Assembly: GCA_018716725.1 (NCBI GenBank)
Contig: DVJP01000068.1
Coordinates: 1-60,725 of the forward strand
Reading direction: 5' to 3'
Length of the DNA: 60,725 nt
DNA from: Candidatus Merdivicinus excrementipullorum
GTDB lineage: Bacteria; Bacillota; Clostridia; Oscillospirales; Ruminococcaceae
Under the pieces are notes generated by a model that was given only the letters and a program-made list of their open reading frames with translations, searched no databases and was not told the DNA's origin. Below are positions 34,169 to 43,725 of the stretch, one piece after another (position 1 is the first letter of the stretch; every line of letters starts with the position of its first letter). The translations under genes and the position numbers were made by a program.

Positions 34169-36328
34169 ATGGCATCTACCTTTGATAGCTTAATGCAAGC
34201 GCTGCGCAAAAGCGGCAAAGTGTATGAAGAAGATAAAATTGCCATGGCATACCGCCTGGCCGAAAAAGCCCATGGGGGCCAGCAGCGCCAGTCAGGAGAG
34301 CCATATATTTCCCATCCTTTGGCGGTGGCGGAAATCCTGGTTGGCCTTGGCATGGACAGCGACTGCATCTGCGCGGCCCTGCTCCACGATGTGGTGGAGG
34401 ACACCGATATTACCCTGGAAGTCCTTCAGAAAAAGTTCGGCCACGATGTGGCCCTGATGGTGGACGGCGTCACTAAAATTAAAAAGCTGTCCTTTGCTTC
34501 CAAAGAAGATAAGCAGTCGGAGAATATCCGGAAAATGCTGCTGGCCATGAGCGAGGACATCCGGGTCATCATCATTAAGCTGGCGGACCGGCTGCACAAT
34601 ATCCGGACCCTTCAGTTTAAAAGCCCGGAAAAGCAGCGGCTGATCGCTTTGGAAACCATGGAAATCTACGCCCCCATTGCCCACCGTTTGGGTATCCGGG
34701 GCATTAAAGAGGAACTGGAGGATCGTTCCCTTTTTTACCTGGACCCTGTCGGCTACCATGAAATCGAAGAACAATTGGAGCTAAAAAAGGCGGACCGGGA
34801 GCAATTTATTGAGGAAATCAAGGCGCGGATCGCCCGCAGGCTTAAGGATTTCGGTGTGGAACCCCATATTGAGGGCCGGGTGAAAAGCATCTACGGGATT
34901 TACCGCAAGGTTTACATGATGGGCAAAAGCTTTGAAGAGCTTTACGATATTTACGCAGTGCGGATCATCGTCAACACCGTCATTGAATGCTACAATATCC
35001 TGGGCATTATCCACGATTTGTTCCAGCCCATCCCCAACCGGTTCAAGGACTATATTTCCACTCCTAAGCCCAACATGTACCAGTCCCTTCACACAACGGT
35101 TATTGATAAGGAAGGAATCCCCTTTGAAATCCAGATCCGCACCTGGGATATGCACTACACCGCCGAGTTCGGCATTGCGGCCCATTGGAAATACAAGGCG
35201 GGGATTCAGGGCAAGGACCGGCTGGAGGAACGCCTTGCCTGGGTCCGGCAGATTATTGAAAACCAGCAGGAAGCGGAAGGCGCGGAAGATATTGTAAAAA
35301 ACATCAAAACCGACCTGGCTGTGGACGATGTCTTTGTGTTTACCCCCAAGGGAGATGTAAAATGTCTGCCGGCCGGTTCCACCATTGTAGACTTCGCCTA
35401 CGCTATCCACACTGCCGTGGGCAACCGGATGGTTGGCGCCAAGGTGGACGGCCGGATGGTGCCCTTGGATTATCAGGTTAAAACCGGCCAGATCGTGGAA
35501 ATTTTGACCTCCAAATCGGACGGCGCCCCCAACCGCAACTGGCTTTCCATTGCCAAAACCAGTGAAGCACGGAACAAAATCCGGGCCTGGTTTAAAAAGG
35601 AGCGGAAAGAGGAGAATATCGCGGAGGGCAAAGCCGAGTTTGAGCGGGAACTGCGCCGGAACCTGATCCACCTGGAAGGAGAAGATTACCAAAAGTTCCT
35701 GGACAGTCTGGTGAAGCGTTATCACCGGGAGAGCGCCGACGACTTTTTTGCCGCCATTGGCTACGGCGGGCTGCCCCTGTCCAGAATGACCAGCCAAATC
35801 AAAGACGAATATACCCGCCTGCAAAAAGAAAAAACGCCGGAACAGCCGGCGGCGGTAGTGACCGCGCCTCGGAAAAGCAGCAGCGGCGTCATTGTGGAGG
35901 GCATTGACAACTGCTTGGTGAAATTCGCCCAGTGCTGCAACCCTCTGCCCGGGGACGACATTATCGGCTTTGTCACCAGGGGATACGGGGTTTCTGTCCA
36001 TAAACGGGACTGCGTCAATGTGCAGAACGCCGATCCCGCGCAGCAGGACCGCTGGATCAATGTCCACTGGGCGGATAACCGGATCAGCAGTTTCCGTTCT
36101 ACCCTGGACATTGTAGCCAAAAGCGACGCCAGCGTTTTGGCAGAAATCAGCCTGGCGTTTGCCAATATGCGGGTTCCGGTTCATGAATTCAACGCCCGGG
36201 AGCTGAAAAACGGCAACCGGAACATCCTGGCAACCATCAGCACCCAGGGGTTGGAGCATTTAAGCAATATTATTCAGAAACTAAACAAAGTCCCGGGCGT
36301 TTTGTCAGTAGAGCGTTCCGGCAAATAG
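34169..36328 (+). CDS. rel: Bifunctional (p)ppGpp synthetase/hydrolase
   Basis: The 719-residue stringent-response enzyme has an HD hydrolase domain (HPLAVAEIL, HDVVEDT, KLADRLHNIRT). The synthetase domain follows (YDIYAVRIIV, RFKDYI, NMYQSLHTTV), then a TGS domain (VFTPKGDVKCLPAGSTIVDFAYAIHT), a CC-type conserved Cys region (CCNPLPGDDIIGFVTRG) and a C-terminal ACT domain. Both hydrolase and synthetase sites look intact. ATG 34169 follows AAAGGAG. Confidence 0.97.
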   Translation: MASTFDSLMQALRKSGKVYEEDKIAMAYRLAEKAHGGQQRQSGEPYISHPLAVAEILVGLGMDSDCICAALLHDVVEDTDITLEVLQKKFGHDVALMVDGVTKIKKLSFASKEDKQSENIRKMLLAMSEDIRVIIIKLADRLHNIRTLQFKSPEKQRLIALETMEIYAPIAHRLGIRGIKEELEDRSLFYLDPVGYHEIEEQLELKKADREQFIEEIKARIARRLKDFGVEPHIEGRVKSIYGIYRKVYMMGKSFEELYDIYAVRIIVNTVIECYNILGIIHDLFQPIPNRFKDYISTPKPNMYQSLHTTVIDKEGIPFEIQIRTWDMHYTAEFGIAAHWKYKAGIQGKDRLEERLAWVRQIIENQQEAEGAEDIVKNIKTDLAVDDVFVFTPKGDVKCLPAGSTIVDFAYAIHTAVGNRMVGAKVDGRMVPLDYQVKTGQIVEILTSKSDGAPNRNWLSIAKTSEARNKIRAWFKKERKEENIAEGKAEFERELRRNLIHLEGEDYQKFLDSLVKRYHRESADDFFAAIGYGGLPLSRMTSQIKDEYTRLQKEKTPEQPAAVVTAPRKSSSGVIVEGIDNCLVKFAQCCNPLPGDDIIGFVTRGYGVSVHKRDCVNVQNADPAQQDRWINVHWADNRISSFRSTLDIVAKSDASVLAEISLAFANMRVPVHEFNARELKNGNRNILATISTQGLEHLSNIIQKLNKVPGVLSVERSGK

Positions 36329-36338
36329 GAGAGATTCC

Positions 36339-36812
36339 ATGAAATTAGTCATTCAGCGGGTGAAAGAAGCCTGCGTCACCTCGGAAGGCGAGGTTTTAGG
36401 CAAAATCGGCCAGGGATTCCTGGTCTTAATTGGGGTCATGGAAGGGGACACCCCCGACCTTTGCGACTACCTGGCCGGAAAAACTGCCGATTTGCGGGTT
36501 TTTACGGATGAAAACGATAAACTGAACCTTTCCTTAAAAGATATTGGCGGGGAGGCGCTGGTGGTATCCAATTTCACCCTGGGCGGTGACTGCCGCAAGG
36601 GGCACCGTCCCTCCTTCATCCGGTCCGCCCGGCCGGAAACCGCCGACGAGCTGTACCAGCTGTACATGGCCCAGCTGCGGGCCAGGGGGATTCCGGTTCA
36701 AAGCGGCCGTTTCGGGGCGCATATGGACATTTCCATGACGGCAAGCGGCCCCATTACCATCCTAATGGACACGGATCAGATGATGAAAAAGAAAGGGGGA
36801 GCCGACGTATGA
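36339..36812 (+). CDS. dtd: D-aminoacyl-tRNA deacylase
   Basis: The 157-residue enzyme frees tRNA from D-amino acids. Key motifs are SNFTLGGDCRKGHRPSF (active-site Thr region) and the Gly-cisPro motif in TASGPITI. The family more often has SQFTLYGD. It lies between rel and the MBL gene, as in Bacillus, and overlaps the latter by 4 nt. Confidence 0.95.
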   Translation: MKLVIQRVKEACVTSEGEVLGKIGQGFLVLIGVMEGDTPDLCDYLAGKTADLRVFTDENDKLNLSLKDIGGEALVVSNFTLGGDCRKGHRPSFIRSARPETADELYQLYMAQLRARGIPVQSGRFGAHMDISMTASGPITILMDTDQMMKKKGGADV

Positions 36813-37447
36813 CGGTGCAAGTCCTTCCGGTTGGGGAAATTGGTACCAACTGCTATTTTGTTGTAGATTCGGACGGTTCTGCGGCAATCCTGGACCCTGG
36901 CGCACAGGCGGAAAAAATTATCAGAGCTGTAGAACAAAATGGCTGGACTCCCAAAATGATTCTGCTGACCCACGGACATTTCGACCATATTGGAGCAGTG
37001 GAAGAACTAAGAAATCGGTACTGCATCCCGGTGTATATTCATCAGGATGACGCGGAAATGCTGGACTCCCCGGAAAAAAATGGCGGCATCGCCTTAATAG
37101 ACCGGCCGGTGACGGCCTCCTATGACAACGTCTTTGAGGACGGTTCGGAAATCCCAATGGGAAATATCTTATTCCGCGTTATCCATACCCCCGGCCACAC
37201 CAAAGGGTCTGTCTGCTATCTGGCGGAAAACTGGATGTTTTCGGGGGATACCCTCTTTAACGGCGGCATCGGCCGCACGGACCTTTACGGCGGCAGTTAT
37301 CCGCAGTTAAGCGCATCCCTGAAAAAGCTGGCCGCTTTGGAAGGGGATTTCCGCGTCTGCCCCGGCCATGGGCCGGAAACCAGCCTGGAACAGGAACGGC
37401 GGCAAAATCCATACCTGGGGAAAATGAGCTATGACGATTTATTTTAA
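36809..37447 (+). CDS. MBL-fold hydrolase (glyoxalase II-like, YqgX type)
   Basis: This 212-residue metallo-beta-lactamase-fold enzyme has THGHFDHIG (two metal sites), HTPGHTKGSVCY, FSGDTLFNGGIGRTDLYGG and CPGHGPET. It is shorter than true glyoxalase II, lacking its C-terminal helical domain; the substrate is unknown. It starts on the dtd stop (ATGA) and overlaps the next gene by 17 nt, so these genes are translationally coupled. Confidence 0.9.
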   Translation: MTVQVLPVGEIGTNCYFVVDSDGSAAILDPGAQAEKIIRAVEQNGWTPKMILLTHGHFDHIGAVEELRNRYCIPVYIHQDDAEMLDSPEKNGGIALIDRPVTASYDNVFEDGSEIPMGNILFRVIHTPGHTKGSVCYLAENWMFSGDTLFNGGIGRTDLYGGSYPQLSASLKKLAALEGDFRVCPGHGPETSLEQERRQNPYLGKMSYDDLF

Positions 37448-38912
37448 CGGAAACCGTTTTCAATATGAAATGGAGAATGTGGCGCGGCTGTTTTATCCCT
37501 TGCGGCGGTTTCAATTCCGTTTTGAGGCGGATGCGTATGAGGAAGGGGATTATCTGGCTTTCCGCCGGGAAATAACCGAAAGTGGGGCGGATTTGACTGT
37601 TACAGTCCGGGAAGGCGATTTTTTTGAAACCGAATCCGCTCAGGTTTCGGCGGGGGAAAAATTCGATTCCCGATGCGAAGAGGAATTCGCCCGGATCTTA
37701 TACCGAATTTTGGAAAAGCACACCGGCGTGCATCCCCAGTGGGGGATTTTAACGGGTATCCGGCCGGTGAAGCGGTTCCAGCACGGGCTGGATGCAGGGC
37801 AGTCCTTAGAGGAAACAAGGCGGGAGTTCCGGGAAAAATACTATGTTTCCGATGAAAAGATTGCCCTGGCGGAACAGATCAGCCGGATTCAGCAACCGGT
37901 TTTAGAAAGCGTTTCCCTTCAGGATTACAGCTTATATATCTCCATTCCGTACTGCCCTTCCCGGTGCAGTTACTGCTCCTTTGTTTCCCACTCCATTGAC
38001 CATCCGAAAGCCAAAAAATTAATCCCAGATTATGTGAATTTGCTTGTAAAGGAAATATTCTTTACAGCAGCAATATGCTGGAATTCCGGGAGAAATCTAC
38101 GTTCTATTTACATTGGGGGCGGTACGCCGACGGCTCTGACCGCAGAGCAGCTGAAAACTATTACCGATGCTGTAAAGGCCGCTTTCCGGCCGGGGCCAAG
38201 CTTGGAATACACCATTGAGGCGGGCCGGCCGGACACCATTACTCGGGAAAAACTTCAGGTTATTTATGATGCCGGAGCCAACCGGGTGAGCATCAATCCC
38301 CAAAGCTTTGAGGACAATGTCTTAGAGGCTGTCGGGAGGAAGCACACGGCCCAGCGGGTGGTGGAATGCTACAAAATGGCCCGGGAATTTGGCTTTCATA
38401 CCATCAACATGGACTTGATTGCCGGCCTGCCTGGGGACACGCTGGAAGGGTTCCAGCGTTCCCTGGATAAGGCGCTGGAGCTTGAACCGGAAAATGTAAC
38501 GGTCCATGCCCTGTCAGTAAAACGAGCTGCTGATCTTTACGCCCAGCGAAACGGCAGCGAAGATTATTCGGCCGCACAGAAAATGGTGGCTTATGCCTGC
38601 CAGAAGCTGACAGGGGCGGGGTATCTGCCTTATTATCTTTACCGCCAGAAAAATATTGTGGGCAATTTGGAAAACGTAGGTTACGCGAAACCCGGGCACA
38701 TTGGCCTATACAATATTTTTATCATGGAAGAGGTTCAGCATATTGCGGCCGTGGGGGCGGGAGCCGTCAGCAAAGTGGTGTTCCCCGGCCGGATAGAACG
38801 GGTATTCAATTATAAATACCCGTATGAATATATTGGAAAGTTTGCCGATATACTGTCAAGGAAGGAGCAATTCGGCGCGTTTTTAAAGGAGGCGGGCAGC
38901 TATGTTAAATGA
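37431..38912 (+). CDS. hemZ: Coproporphyrinogen dehydrogenase-like radical SAM protein HemZ
   Basis: The 493-residue protein has an N-terminal domain (about 1-160) peculiar to HemZ, then a radical-SAM HemN-type core with IPYCPSRCSYCSF (CxxxCxxC near 178), YIGGGTPTAL, EAGRPDTIT, SINPQSF and GLPGDT. HemZ relatives act in oxygen-independent haem making, although some may be haem chaperones. Overlaps both neighbours. Confidence 0.9.
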   Translation: MTIYFNGNRFQYEMENVARLFYPLRRFQFRFEADAYEEGDYLAFRREITESGADLTVTVREGDFFETESAQVSAGEKFDSRCEEEFARILYRILEKHTGVHPQWGILTGIRPVKRFQHGLDAGQSLEETRREFREKYYVSDEKIALAEQISRIQQPVLESVSLQDYSLYISIPYCPSRCSYCSFVSHSIDHPKAKKLIPDYVNLLVKEIFFTAAICWNSGRNLRSIYIGGGTPTALTAEQLKTITDAVKAAFRPGPSLEYTIEAGRPDTITREKLQVIYDAGANRVSINPQSFEDNVLEAVGRKHTAQRVVECYKMAREFGFHTINMDLIAGLPGDTLEGFQRSLDKALELEPENVTVHALSVKRAADLYAQRNGSEDYSAAQKMVAYACQKLTGAGYLPYYLYRQKNIVGNLENVGYAKPGHIGLYNIFIMEEVQHIAAVGAGAVSKVVFPGRIERVFNYKYPYEYIGKFADILSRKEQFGAFLKEAGSYVK

Positions 38913-39843
38913 TTTAAAAAACAAGGTGGACGCAGCTGCCCTGGTGCAGGAATATCAGAATGGGCTGCAGCCTTTTTTGGAGCGTTCGGAGCAGTTTTAC
39001 CGGCATCAGGCCGCCTATGTGGCGGACCTGTTCTGCAAAGGGTTCCCGGAAAATAAGGTGATCCTTCTGGCCGGCCCCACTTCTTCCGGGAAAACCACCA
39101 CTTCCCTGAACTTACAAAAGGAGCTTCATAAACGGGGAATTTCTACTTTGCAGGTTTCCCTGGACGATTTTTTCAAAGATAACGAGGAAGCGCCGCTTTT
39201 AGAGGACGGCACTCCGGACTTTGAAACCGCGGAAATGCTGGATATTGCCTTCATGGAGGAATGTTTTGCGGAGCTTTTTGCCAAAGGCGCCTGTGATTTC
39301 CCGATTTTTGATTTTGTCCATGGAAAGCGCAGCGAAAACCGGCGGCCCTGTATCCTGGATGACCATACGGCGGTTATCATCGAAGGGCTGCACGCCCTGA
39401 ATCCGGTTATCAAAGAGCGTTCCTTCTGCAAAAATGCTTTAAAGGTCTATATTTCCATCAAAACGGAGTTTTTCGACGGGGATGTGCGGCTCCTAAGCAC
39501 ACGGGAGCTGCGCCTGATCCGGCGGATTATCCGGGACGCCAACTACCGCGGATGCCTGCCGCCCCAAACTATGGCCATGTGGAAAAACGTGGTCCGGGGG
39601 GAGGATCAATATATCCGGCCTTTCCGCCTGGGGGCGGATTTCTGGCTGGATTCCGTACACTTTTACGAACCGTTTTTGTACCGGCAGCCCTTTTGGGAGC
39701 TGACCCGGGACGCGGTATGGCAAAGCGAGGAACACAAGCTTTTGGCGGAAAAACTGAACAAAAGCCTGCAAAAATTCCCCGTTATGCCAATCAACCTGGT
39801 GCCGAAAGATTCCCTTTTGCGGGAATTTTTGGTTTTGCCTTGA
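38902..39843 (+). CDS. Uridine kinase/phosphoribulokinase-family P-loop kinase
   Basis: The 313-residue protein has an N-terminal stretch of about 55 residues, then Walker A GPTSSGKTTT, VSLDDFF, DFPIFDFVHGKR and IIEGLHALNPVI, followed by RELRLIRRIIRDANYRG. It resembles bacterial uridine kinase-like proteins that often occur fused to TGS/ThrRS-like domains; here only the kinase part with its own short N terminus is present. Substrate uncertain. It overlaps hemZ by 11 nt, with AAGGAGG before the ATG. Confidence 0.85.
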   Translation: MLNDLKNKVDAAALVQEYQNGLQPFLERSEQFYRHQAAYVADLFCKGFPENKVILLAGPTSSGKTTTSLNLQKELHKRGISTLQVSLDDFFKDNEEAPLLEDGTPDFETAEMLDIAFMEECFAELFAKGACDFPIFDFVHGKRSENRRPCILDDHTAVIIEGLHALNPVIKERSFCKNALKVYISIKTEFFDGDVRLLSTRELRLIRRIIRDANYRGCLPPQTMAMWKNVVRGEDQYIRPFRLGADFWLDSVHFYEPFLYRQPFWELTRDAVWQSEEHKLLAEKLNKSLQKFPVMPINLVPKDSLLREFLVLP

Positions 39844-39868
39844 ATAAAGGCGGAAAATGGGATATAAT
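39840..39868 (+). promoter_or_regulatory. Promoter of the zinc-ribbon protein gene
   Basis: TTGAAT (39840-39845) and a perfect TATAAT (39863-39868) with 17 bp spacing, beginning at the stop codon of the upstream kinase gene. Confidence 0.75.
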
Positions 39869-39915
39869 GGGAACAATGGGTCGGCCGTGAGCCGAACAAA
39901 AAGGAGGAGAAAATT

Positions 39916-40395
39916 ATGAGCACTGTTTGGGATGATCTGATGGAGTCCGCAAAAAACCTGGCTGACAAGGCGGGGAAAGCAACGGACAAAGCGGTTGTGT
40001 ACTCGAAGATGAAATATCAGAGCATGCAGCTGGCTTCCGACCTGCGGGGCCTTTATGAAAAGCTGGGCAACGCAGTTTACACCATGGCCAAATCCGATTT
40101 TGACAACAAGGACCTGATCGATTCCATTATCGCGGAAATCGACGACGTTAAAAAACGCCTGGAAGAGCTGAATGTCAAAATGGCGGAGCAGCGGAATGCG
40201 GTTGTCTGCCCGGCCTGCGGCGCCGTCAGCGACAAGGAAGCCAGCTATTGCTACCGCTGCGGGAATAAATTTGTCCACCAGGAAGAATGCTGCTGCGAAG
40301 CCCCGGCGGAAACCTCTGAAGAAACCGGCGCTGAAGCTGATGAAACAGCTGTTCCCGAAGAAAATACCGGGGCGGACAATGGTTCCGAGGAATAA
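39916..40395 (+). CDS. Zinc-ribbon protein of unknown function
   Basis: The 159-residue protein has a helical, probably coiled-coil part (about 1-95), then a zinc ribbon CPACG...CYRCG (two CxxC pairs near 98 and 113) followed by HQEECCCE. The acidic Glu/Thr-rich tail is probably disordered. Such proteins are frequent in clostridia; the role is unknown. It has its own promoter and GGAGG start site. Confidence 0.8.
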   Translation: MSTVWDDLMESAKNLADKAGKATDKAVVYSKMKYQSMQLASDLRGLYEKLGNAVYTMAKSDFDNKDLIDSIIAEIDDVKKRLEELNVKMAEQRNAVVCPACGAVSDKEASYCYRCGNKFVHQEECCCEAPAETSEETGAEADETAVPEENTGADNGSEE

Positions 40396-40442
40396 AAGCA
40401 CACCGGAACCGGCCATAATAATCCAGCATAGGAGTGTTGCAT

Positions 40443-42191
40443 TTGCAGAGCCGTAAAAGCCAGAATCTGCTGCAAGGCGCGTCAATTTTAGCGGCGGCAA
40501 TGATCATCGTCAAGCTGATCGGCGCTGTCTTTAAAATCCCTTTGGGCAATATCCTGGACGGGGAAGCCATGGGGTATTTTTCTACCTCGTACAGCGTTTT
40601 TTCCATGATTTACGCATTTTCCACGGCAGGGCTGCCTGCCGCGGTGGCAAAAATGGTGGCGGAACAGTCTGTGCGGGGAAGGTATCAGGATATCCGGAAA
40701 ATTCGGACGTTATCGGTCCGCTTGTTTTTCTGGCTGGGGATCATCGGCTTTGTGCTGATGGCCGCCTTCAGCAAGCTCTATGTTGATTTAGCAGGAAGCG
40801 AAAACGCGCTGCTTAGTGTTCTGGCGATTTCACCGGCTATATTCTTTGGCTGTATGATGTCCGCCTACCGCGGATATTACGAGGGGTTGCGGAATATGAC
40901 GCCTACGGCGTCCTCCCAGGTAATTGAAGTCATCGCCAAGCTGATATTCGGCTTAGCCCTTGCCTGGGGGGTCACCTTCTGGGCGCAGATGCAATATGAA
41001 TCCGGCGGCTTAGTTTTCGGGCAGGCTGTTTCCAGCGTGGAGGAGCTGCACCGGGTGACTGCGCCTTACGCTTCTGCGGCGGCGATTTTCGGCGTAACAA
41101 TTTCCACCTTTGTGGGGACTCTTTACCTTCTGATCCTGCATAAGAAGAAAGGGGATGGGATCACCAAGGAGGATCTGAAATATTCCCCCCGGCCTATCCG
41201 GATGCGGGTCCTGCTGGTGCGTCTTATCAAAATCGCTATTCCCATTTCCCTGGGTTCCATTGTGGTAAACGTAGCCCAGTTTGTGGATACCATGACCATC
41301 ATCACCCGGCTGGACGACGCCTTCGCGGCCCATCCGGCGGAGATGAACGCTATTTTTAACAGCCTGATTCCGGCGGATATTCTGGCGGCCGGGGAAGGCG
41401 GGAACTTCATTTACGGGTCATACAGCGGGTACGCCCTGTCCGTATTCAACCTGGTGCCGGCTTTTACCAGCATTTTTGGAAAAAGCGCCCTGCCCAGTGT
41501 GACGGCGGCCTGGACCGCCCGCGACCGCCGGGGAACCCAGGTAAACATCGAATCCGTGATCCGGATGACCTGTCTCATTGGGATTCCGGCAAGCCTTGGC
41601 ATCCTGGCTATGGCGCATCCAATTTTGACCCTTCTGTTCCCCGGAAAGACAGCGGAGGTGGCCATTGCTGCCCCGGTTTTAAGCGCGCAGGGGATTTCGC
41701 TGATCTTCCTGGGGCTTTCTTCGCCGCTGTTTGCGGTTTTGCAGGGGCTTGGAAGGGCGGACCTGCCGCCGAAGTTCATGCTGGTGGGCGTTGTGTTAAA
41801 ATTTGTGGTCAACTGGGTGACGATTGCCATTCCGGCAATCAACGTCCAGGGCGCTGCCGCCGGCACAACTGCCTGTTACGCCACAATCATTATCCTGTGC
41901 ATGATTTGGCTGCGGAAAATTACCAGGATCCGGTTCCATTTTGTCAGGCTGATCATCCGGCCGCTGCTAGCAAGCGCCGCCTGTGCCGGGACAGCGTATG
42001 CTGTGTACCATACCGTACTGGCCGGCCTGTCTTCCAACAGTATCAAAACCTTAGCGGCCATTGGCTGCGGCGGAATTGTGTATGTGATTTTGATCCTGCT
42101 TTTGCGGGGAATCTACAAAGATGACCTCCTGATGCTGCCAAAAGGAGAAAAATTTGCAAAACTACTTGAAAAATATCGATTATTAGGGTAA
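40443..42191 (+). CDS. SpoVB/YabM-type polysaccharide/lipid flippase (MOP superfamily)
   Basis: The 582-residue membrane protein has about 14 hydrophobic segments. It begins with the family opening LLQGASILAAAMIIVKLIGAVFKIPLGNILDGEAMGYFSTSYSVFSMIYAFSTAGLP. Relatives include SpoVB, YtgP and YabM, which move lipid-linked precursors across the membrane. TTG 40443 is preferred, with AGGAG 8 nt upstream; the GTG at 40434 overlaps that site. It is followed by mazG, as in the Bacillus yabM-yabN region. Confidence 0.88.
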   Translation: MQSRKSQNLLQGASILAAAMIIVKLIGAVFKIPLGNILDGEAMGYFSTSYSVFSMIYAFSTAGLPAAVAKMVAEQSVRGRYQDIRKIRTLSVRLFFWLGIIGFVLMAAFSKLYVDLAGSENALLSVLAISPAIFFGCMMSAYRGYYEGLRNMTPTASSQVIEVIAKLIFGLALAWGVTFWAQMQYESGGLVFGQAVSSVEELHRVTAPYASAAAIFGVTISTFVGTLYLLILHKKKGDGITKEDLKYSPRPIRMRVLLVRLIKIAIPISLGSIVVNVAQFVDTMTIITRLDDAFAAHPAEMNAIFNSLIPADILAAGEGGNFIYGSYSGYALSVFNLVPAFTSIFGKSALPSVTAAWTARDRRGTQVNIESVIRMTCLIGIPASLGILAMAHPILTLLFPGKTAEVAIAAPVLSAQGISLIFLGLSSPLFAVLQGLGRADLPPKFMLVGVVLKFVVNWVTIAIPAINVQGAAAGTTACYATIIILCMIWLRKITRIRFHFVRLIIRPLLASAACAGTAYAVYHTVLAGLSSNSIKTLAAIGCGGIVYVILILLLRGIYKDDLLMLPKGEKFAKLLEKYRLLG

Positions 42192-42213
42192 AATGGTTGT
42201 TGTACTCTGATAG

Positions 42214-43032
42214 ATGGAGGGGAGCGTTCTGGAATTCATTCAAAAAAGGCGTTATGACATGGAGGACCTGCTCCATATCATGGAAATCCTCCGGGGGCCG
42301 GATGGGTGCCCGTGGGACCGGGAACAGACCCACGAAAGCATCCGCGGCAACTTTATTGAGGAAACCTACGAGGCTGTGGAAGCGATTGACAGGCATGACA
42401 CGGCGCTGCTGCGGGAAGAGTTGGGGGATGTCCTGCTGCAGGTAGTGTTCCACTCCCGCATGGAGGAAGAAGCCGGCTCGTTTAATTTCGGGGATGTAGT
42501 CAACGACATTTGTCAGAAGCTTGTAATCCGGCATCCTCATATTTTTGGGGATATCCAGGTGCAGAGTACAGACGAAGTGCTGGATAACTGGGAGGCGATT
42601 AAAAACGCTGTCAAAGGCACTAAAACACAAGCTGAACGGCTGTGGGCTGTGCCGGCGGTTTATCCCGCTTTAATGCGGAGCCAAAAGGTTTCCAGCCGGG
42701 CCGCAAAGGCTGGTATGGATTATCCGGACACGGACGGCGCCTGGAAAGACCTGGAAAGTGAACTGGACGAACTGAAGCAGGCTATTGCGGAGGGGGACCG
42801 GAAGCATACGGAAGAGGAACTGGGCGATTTGCTGTTTGCCGCCGTGAACGTTGCGCGCCACGAAGGGATCGACAGCGAATATGCGCTGACCTGTTCCTGT
42901 GAAAAATTCATCAGGCGGTTTGAGGAAGCGGAAAAAATCGCCGTTTCCAAAGGAATCGACATGAAAGCTGCGGATTCCCAAACATTGGATGAAATTTGGA
43001 AGGAAGCAAAGAAAAACGCGGATTCCAAATAA
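42214..43032 (+). CDS. mazG: Nucleoside triphosphate pyrophosphohydrolase MazG
   Basis: The 272-residue protein has two tandem MazG domains: LRGPDGCPWDREQTHESIRGNFIEETYEAVEAI with EELGDVLLQVVFHS, and a second EELGDLLFAAVNVARH. It hydrolyses non-canonical or excess NTPs. The exact start is uncertain: ATG 42214 lacks an upstream site, and the strong GGAGGGGAG lies just inside it. A later start near 42230-42259 is possible. Confidence 0.94.
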   Translation: MEGSVLEFIQKRRYDMEDLLHIMEILRGPDGCPWDREQTHESIRGNFIEETYEAVEAIDRHDTALLREELGDVLLQVVFHSRMEEEAGSFNFGDVVNDICQKLVIRHPHIFGDIQVQSTDEVLDNWEAIKNAVKGTKTQAERLWAVPAVYPALMRSQKVSSRAAKAGMDYPDTDGAWKDLESELDELKQAIAEGDRKHTEEELGDLLFAAVNVARHEGIDSEYALTCSCEKFIRRFEEAEKIAVSKGIDMKAADSQTLDEIWKEAKKNADSK

Positions 43033-43063
43033 AAAAGGAATATAAAAATGGAGGTATCTTACA

Positions 43064-43339
43064 ATGACAAAGACTGAACTGATTAACGCTGTTGCAGAGA
43101 AAGCGGAGTTTTCCAAGAAGGACGCGGAAAAGGCTGTTGCTGCTGTTTTGGAAGGGATTACCGACGCTCTGATCAGCGGCGAAAAAGTCCAGCTGGTGGG
43201 CTTCGGCACCTTTGAAGTGCGGGACCGCGCTGCCAGAGAAGGCAAAAACCCCGCTACCGGCGAGGTTATCCAGATTGAGGCGACGAAAGTCCCCGCTTTC
43301 AAAGCCGGCAAAGCTTTGAAAGACGCTGTAGCAAAATAA
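43064..43339 (+). CDS. hup: Histone-like DNA-binding protein HU
   Basis: The 91-residue protein [20 protein letters not shown]... has the HU signature [22 protein letters not shown] and ends in [12 protein letters not shown]. It bends and compacts DNA as a homodimer. GGAGG precedes the ATG and a terminator follows. Confidence 0.97.
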   Translation: MTKTELINAVAEKAEFSKKDAEKAVAAVLEGITDALISGEKVQLVGFGTFEVRDRAAREGKNPATGEVIQIEATKVPAFKAGKALKDAVAK

Positions 43340-43353
43340 CGAAACTGGAACGA

Positions 43354-43400
43354 GGGCCTTTTCTTTCGGATGGAATTAATCCGGCGGAAAAGGCCCTTTT
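43354..43400 (+). terminator. Terminator after hup
   Basis: GGGCCTTTTC (43354-43363) pairs with GAAAAGGCCC (43387-43396). The loop contains a second CGGAT/ATCCG pairing, and TTTT follows. Confidence 0.75.
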
Positions 43401-43417
43401 ACAAATGAGGGATTCTG

Positions 43418-43657
43418 ATGAGATTAGATAAGTATTTAAAAGTCAGCCGGCTGATTAAGCGCCGGACTATTGCAAACGAAGCCTGCGACGCCGGAAAAGT
43501 GCTGGTCAACGGGAATGCGGCCCGGGCTTCCTACGATGTAAAGGTTGGGGATGTGATTGAGATTCAGATAGGCGCGCATCCCATTAAGGCGAAGGTATTG
43601 GCAGTTGCGGAAGTGGTCCGGAAGGAAGGCGCCGCAGAACTGTATCAGCTTCTGTAA
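43418..43657 (+). CDS. rqcP: RqcP, S4-domain ribosome quality-control factor
   Basis: The 79-residue protein is a lone S4 RNA-binding domain: MRLDKYLKVSRLIKRRTIANEACDAGKVLVNG...VGDVIEIQIG. RqcP (YabO) works with RqcH on stalled 50S subunits to add C-terminal alanine tails. The neighbourhood (mazG, HU, yabP, yabQ, divIC) matches yabO. Confidence 0.93.
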   Translation: MRLDKYLKVSRLIKRRTIANEACDAGKVLVNGNAARASYDVKVGDVIEIQIGAHPIKAKVLAVAEVVRKEGAAELYQLL

Positions 43658-43661
43658 ACCG

Positions 43662-43690
43662 GCATATTTTTACCCTTTCCCGAATAGGAT
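43662..43690 (+). promoter_or_regulatory. Possible sigma-E promoter before yabP
   Basis: GCATATT (43662-43668) matches the sigma-E -35 element well. AATAGGAT (43683-43690), 14 bp further on, matches the -10 CATACAHT at only five of eight bases. yabP is sigma-E controlled in Bacillus, which supports the guess. Confidence 0.35.
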
Positions 43691-43725
43691 GATACCGGAA
43701 GAAAATTCTGGAAAGGGTGTTTAAA

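Noticed and set aside
34781-36259. A 492-codon minus-strand open frame opposite rel
   Set aside because: Shadow of the rel coding sequence; low-complexity, no motifs, no ribosome-binding site of note.
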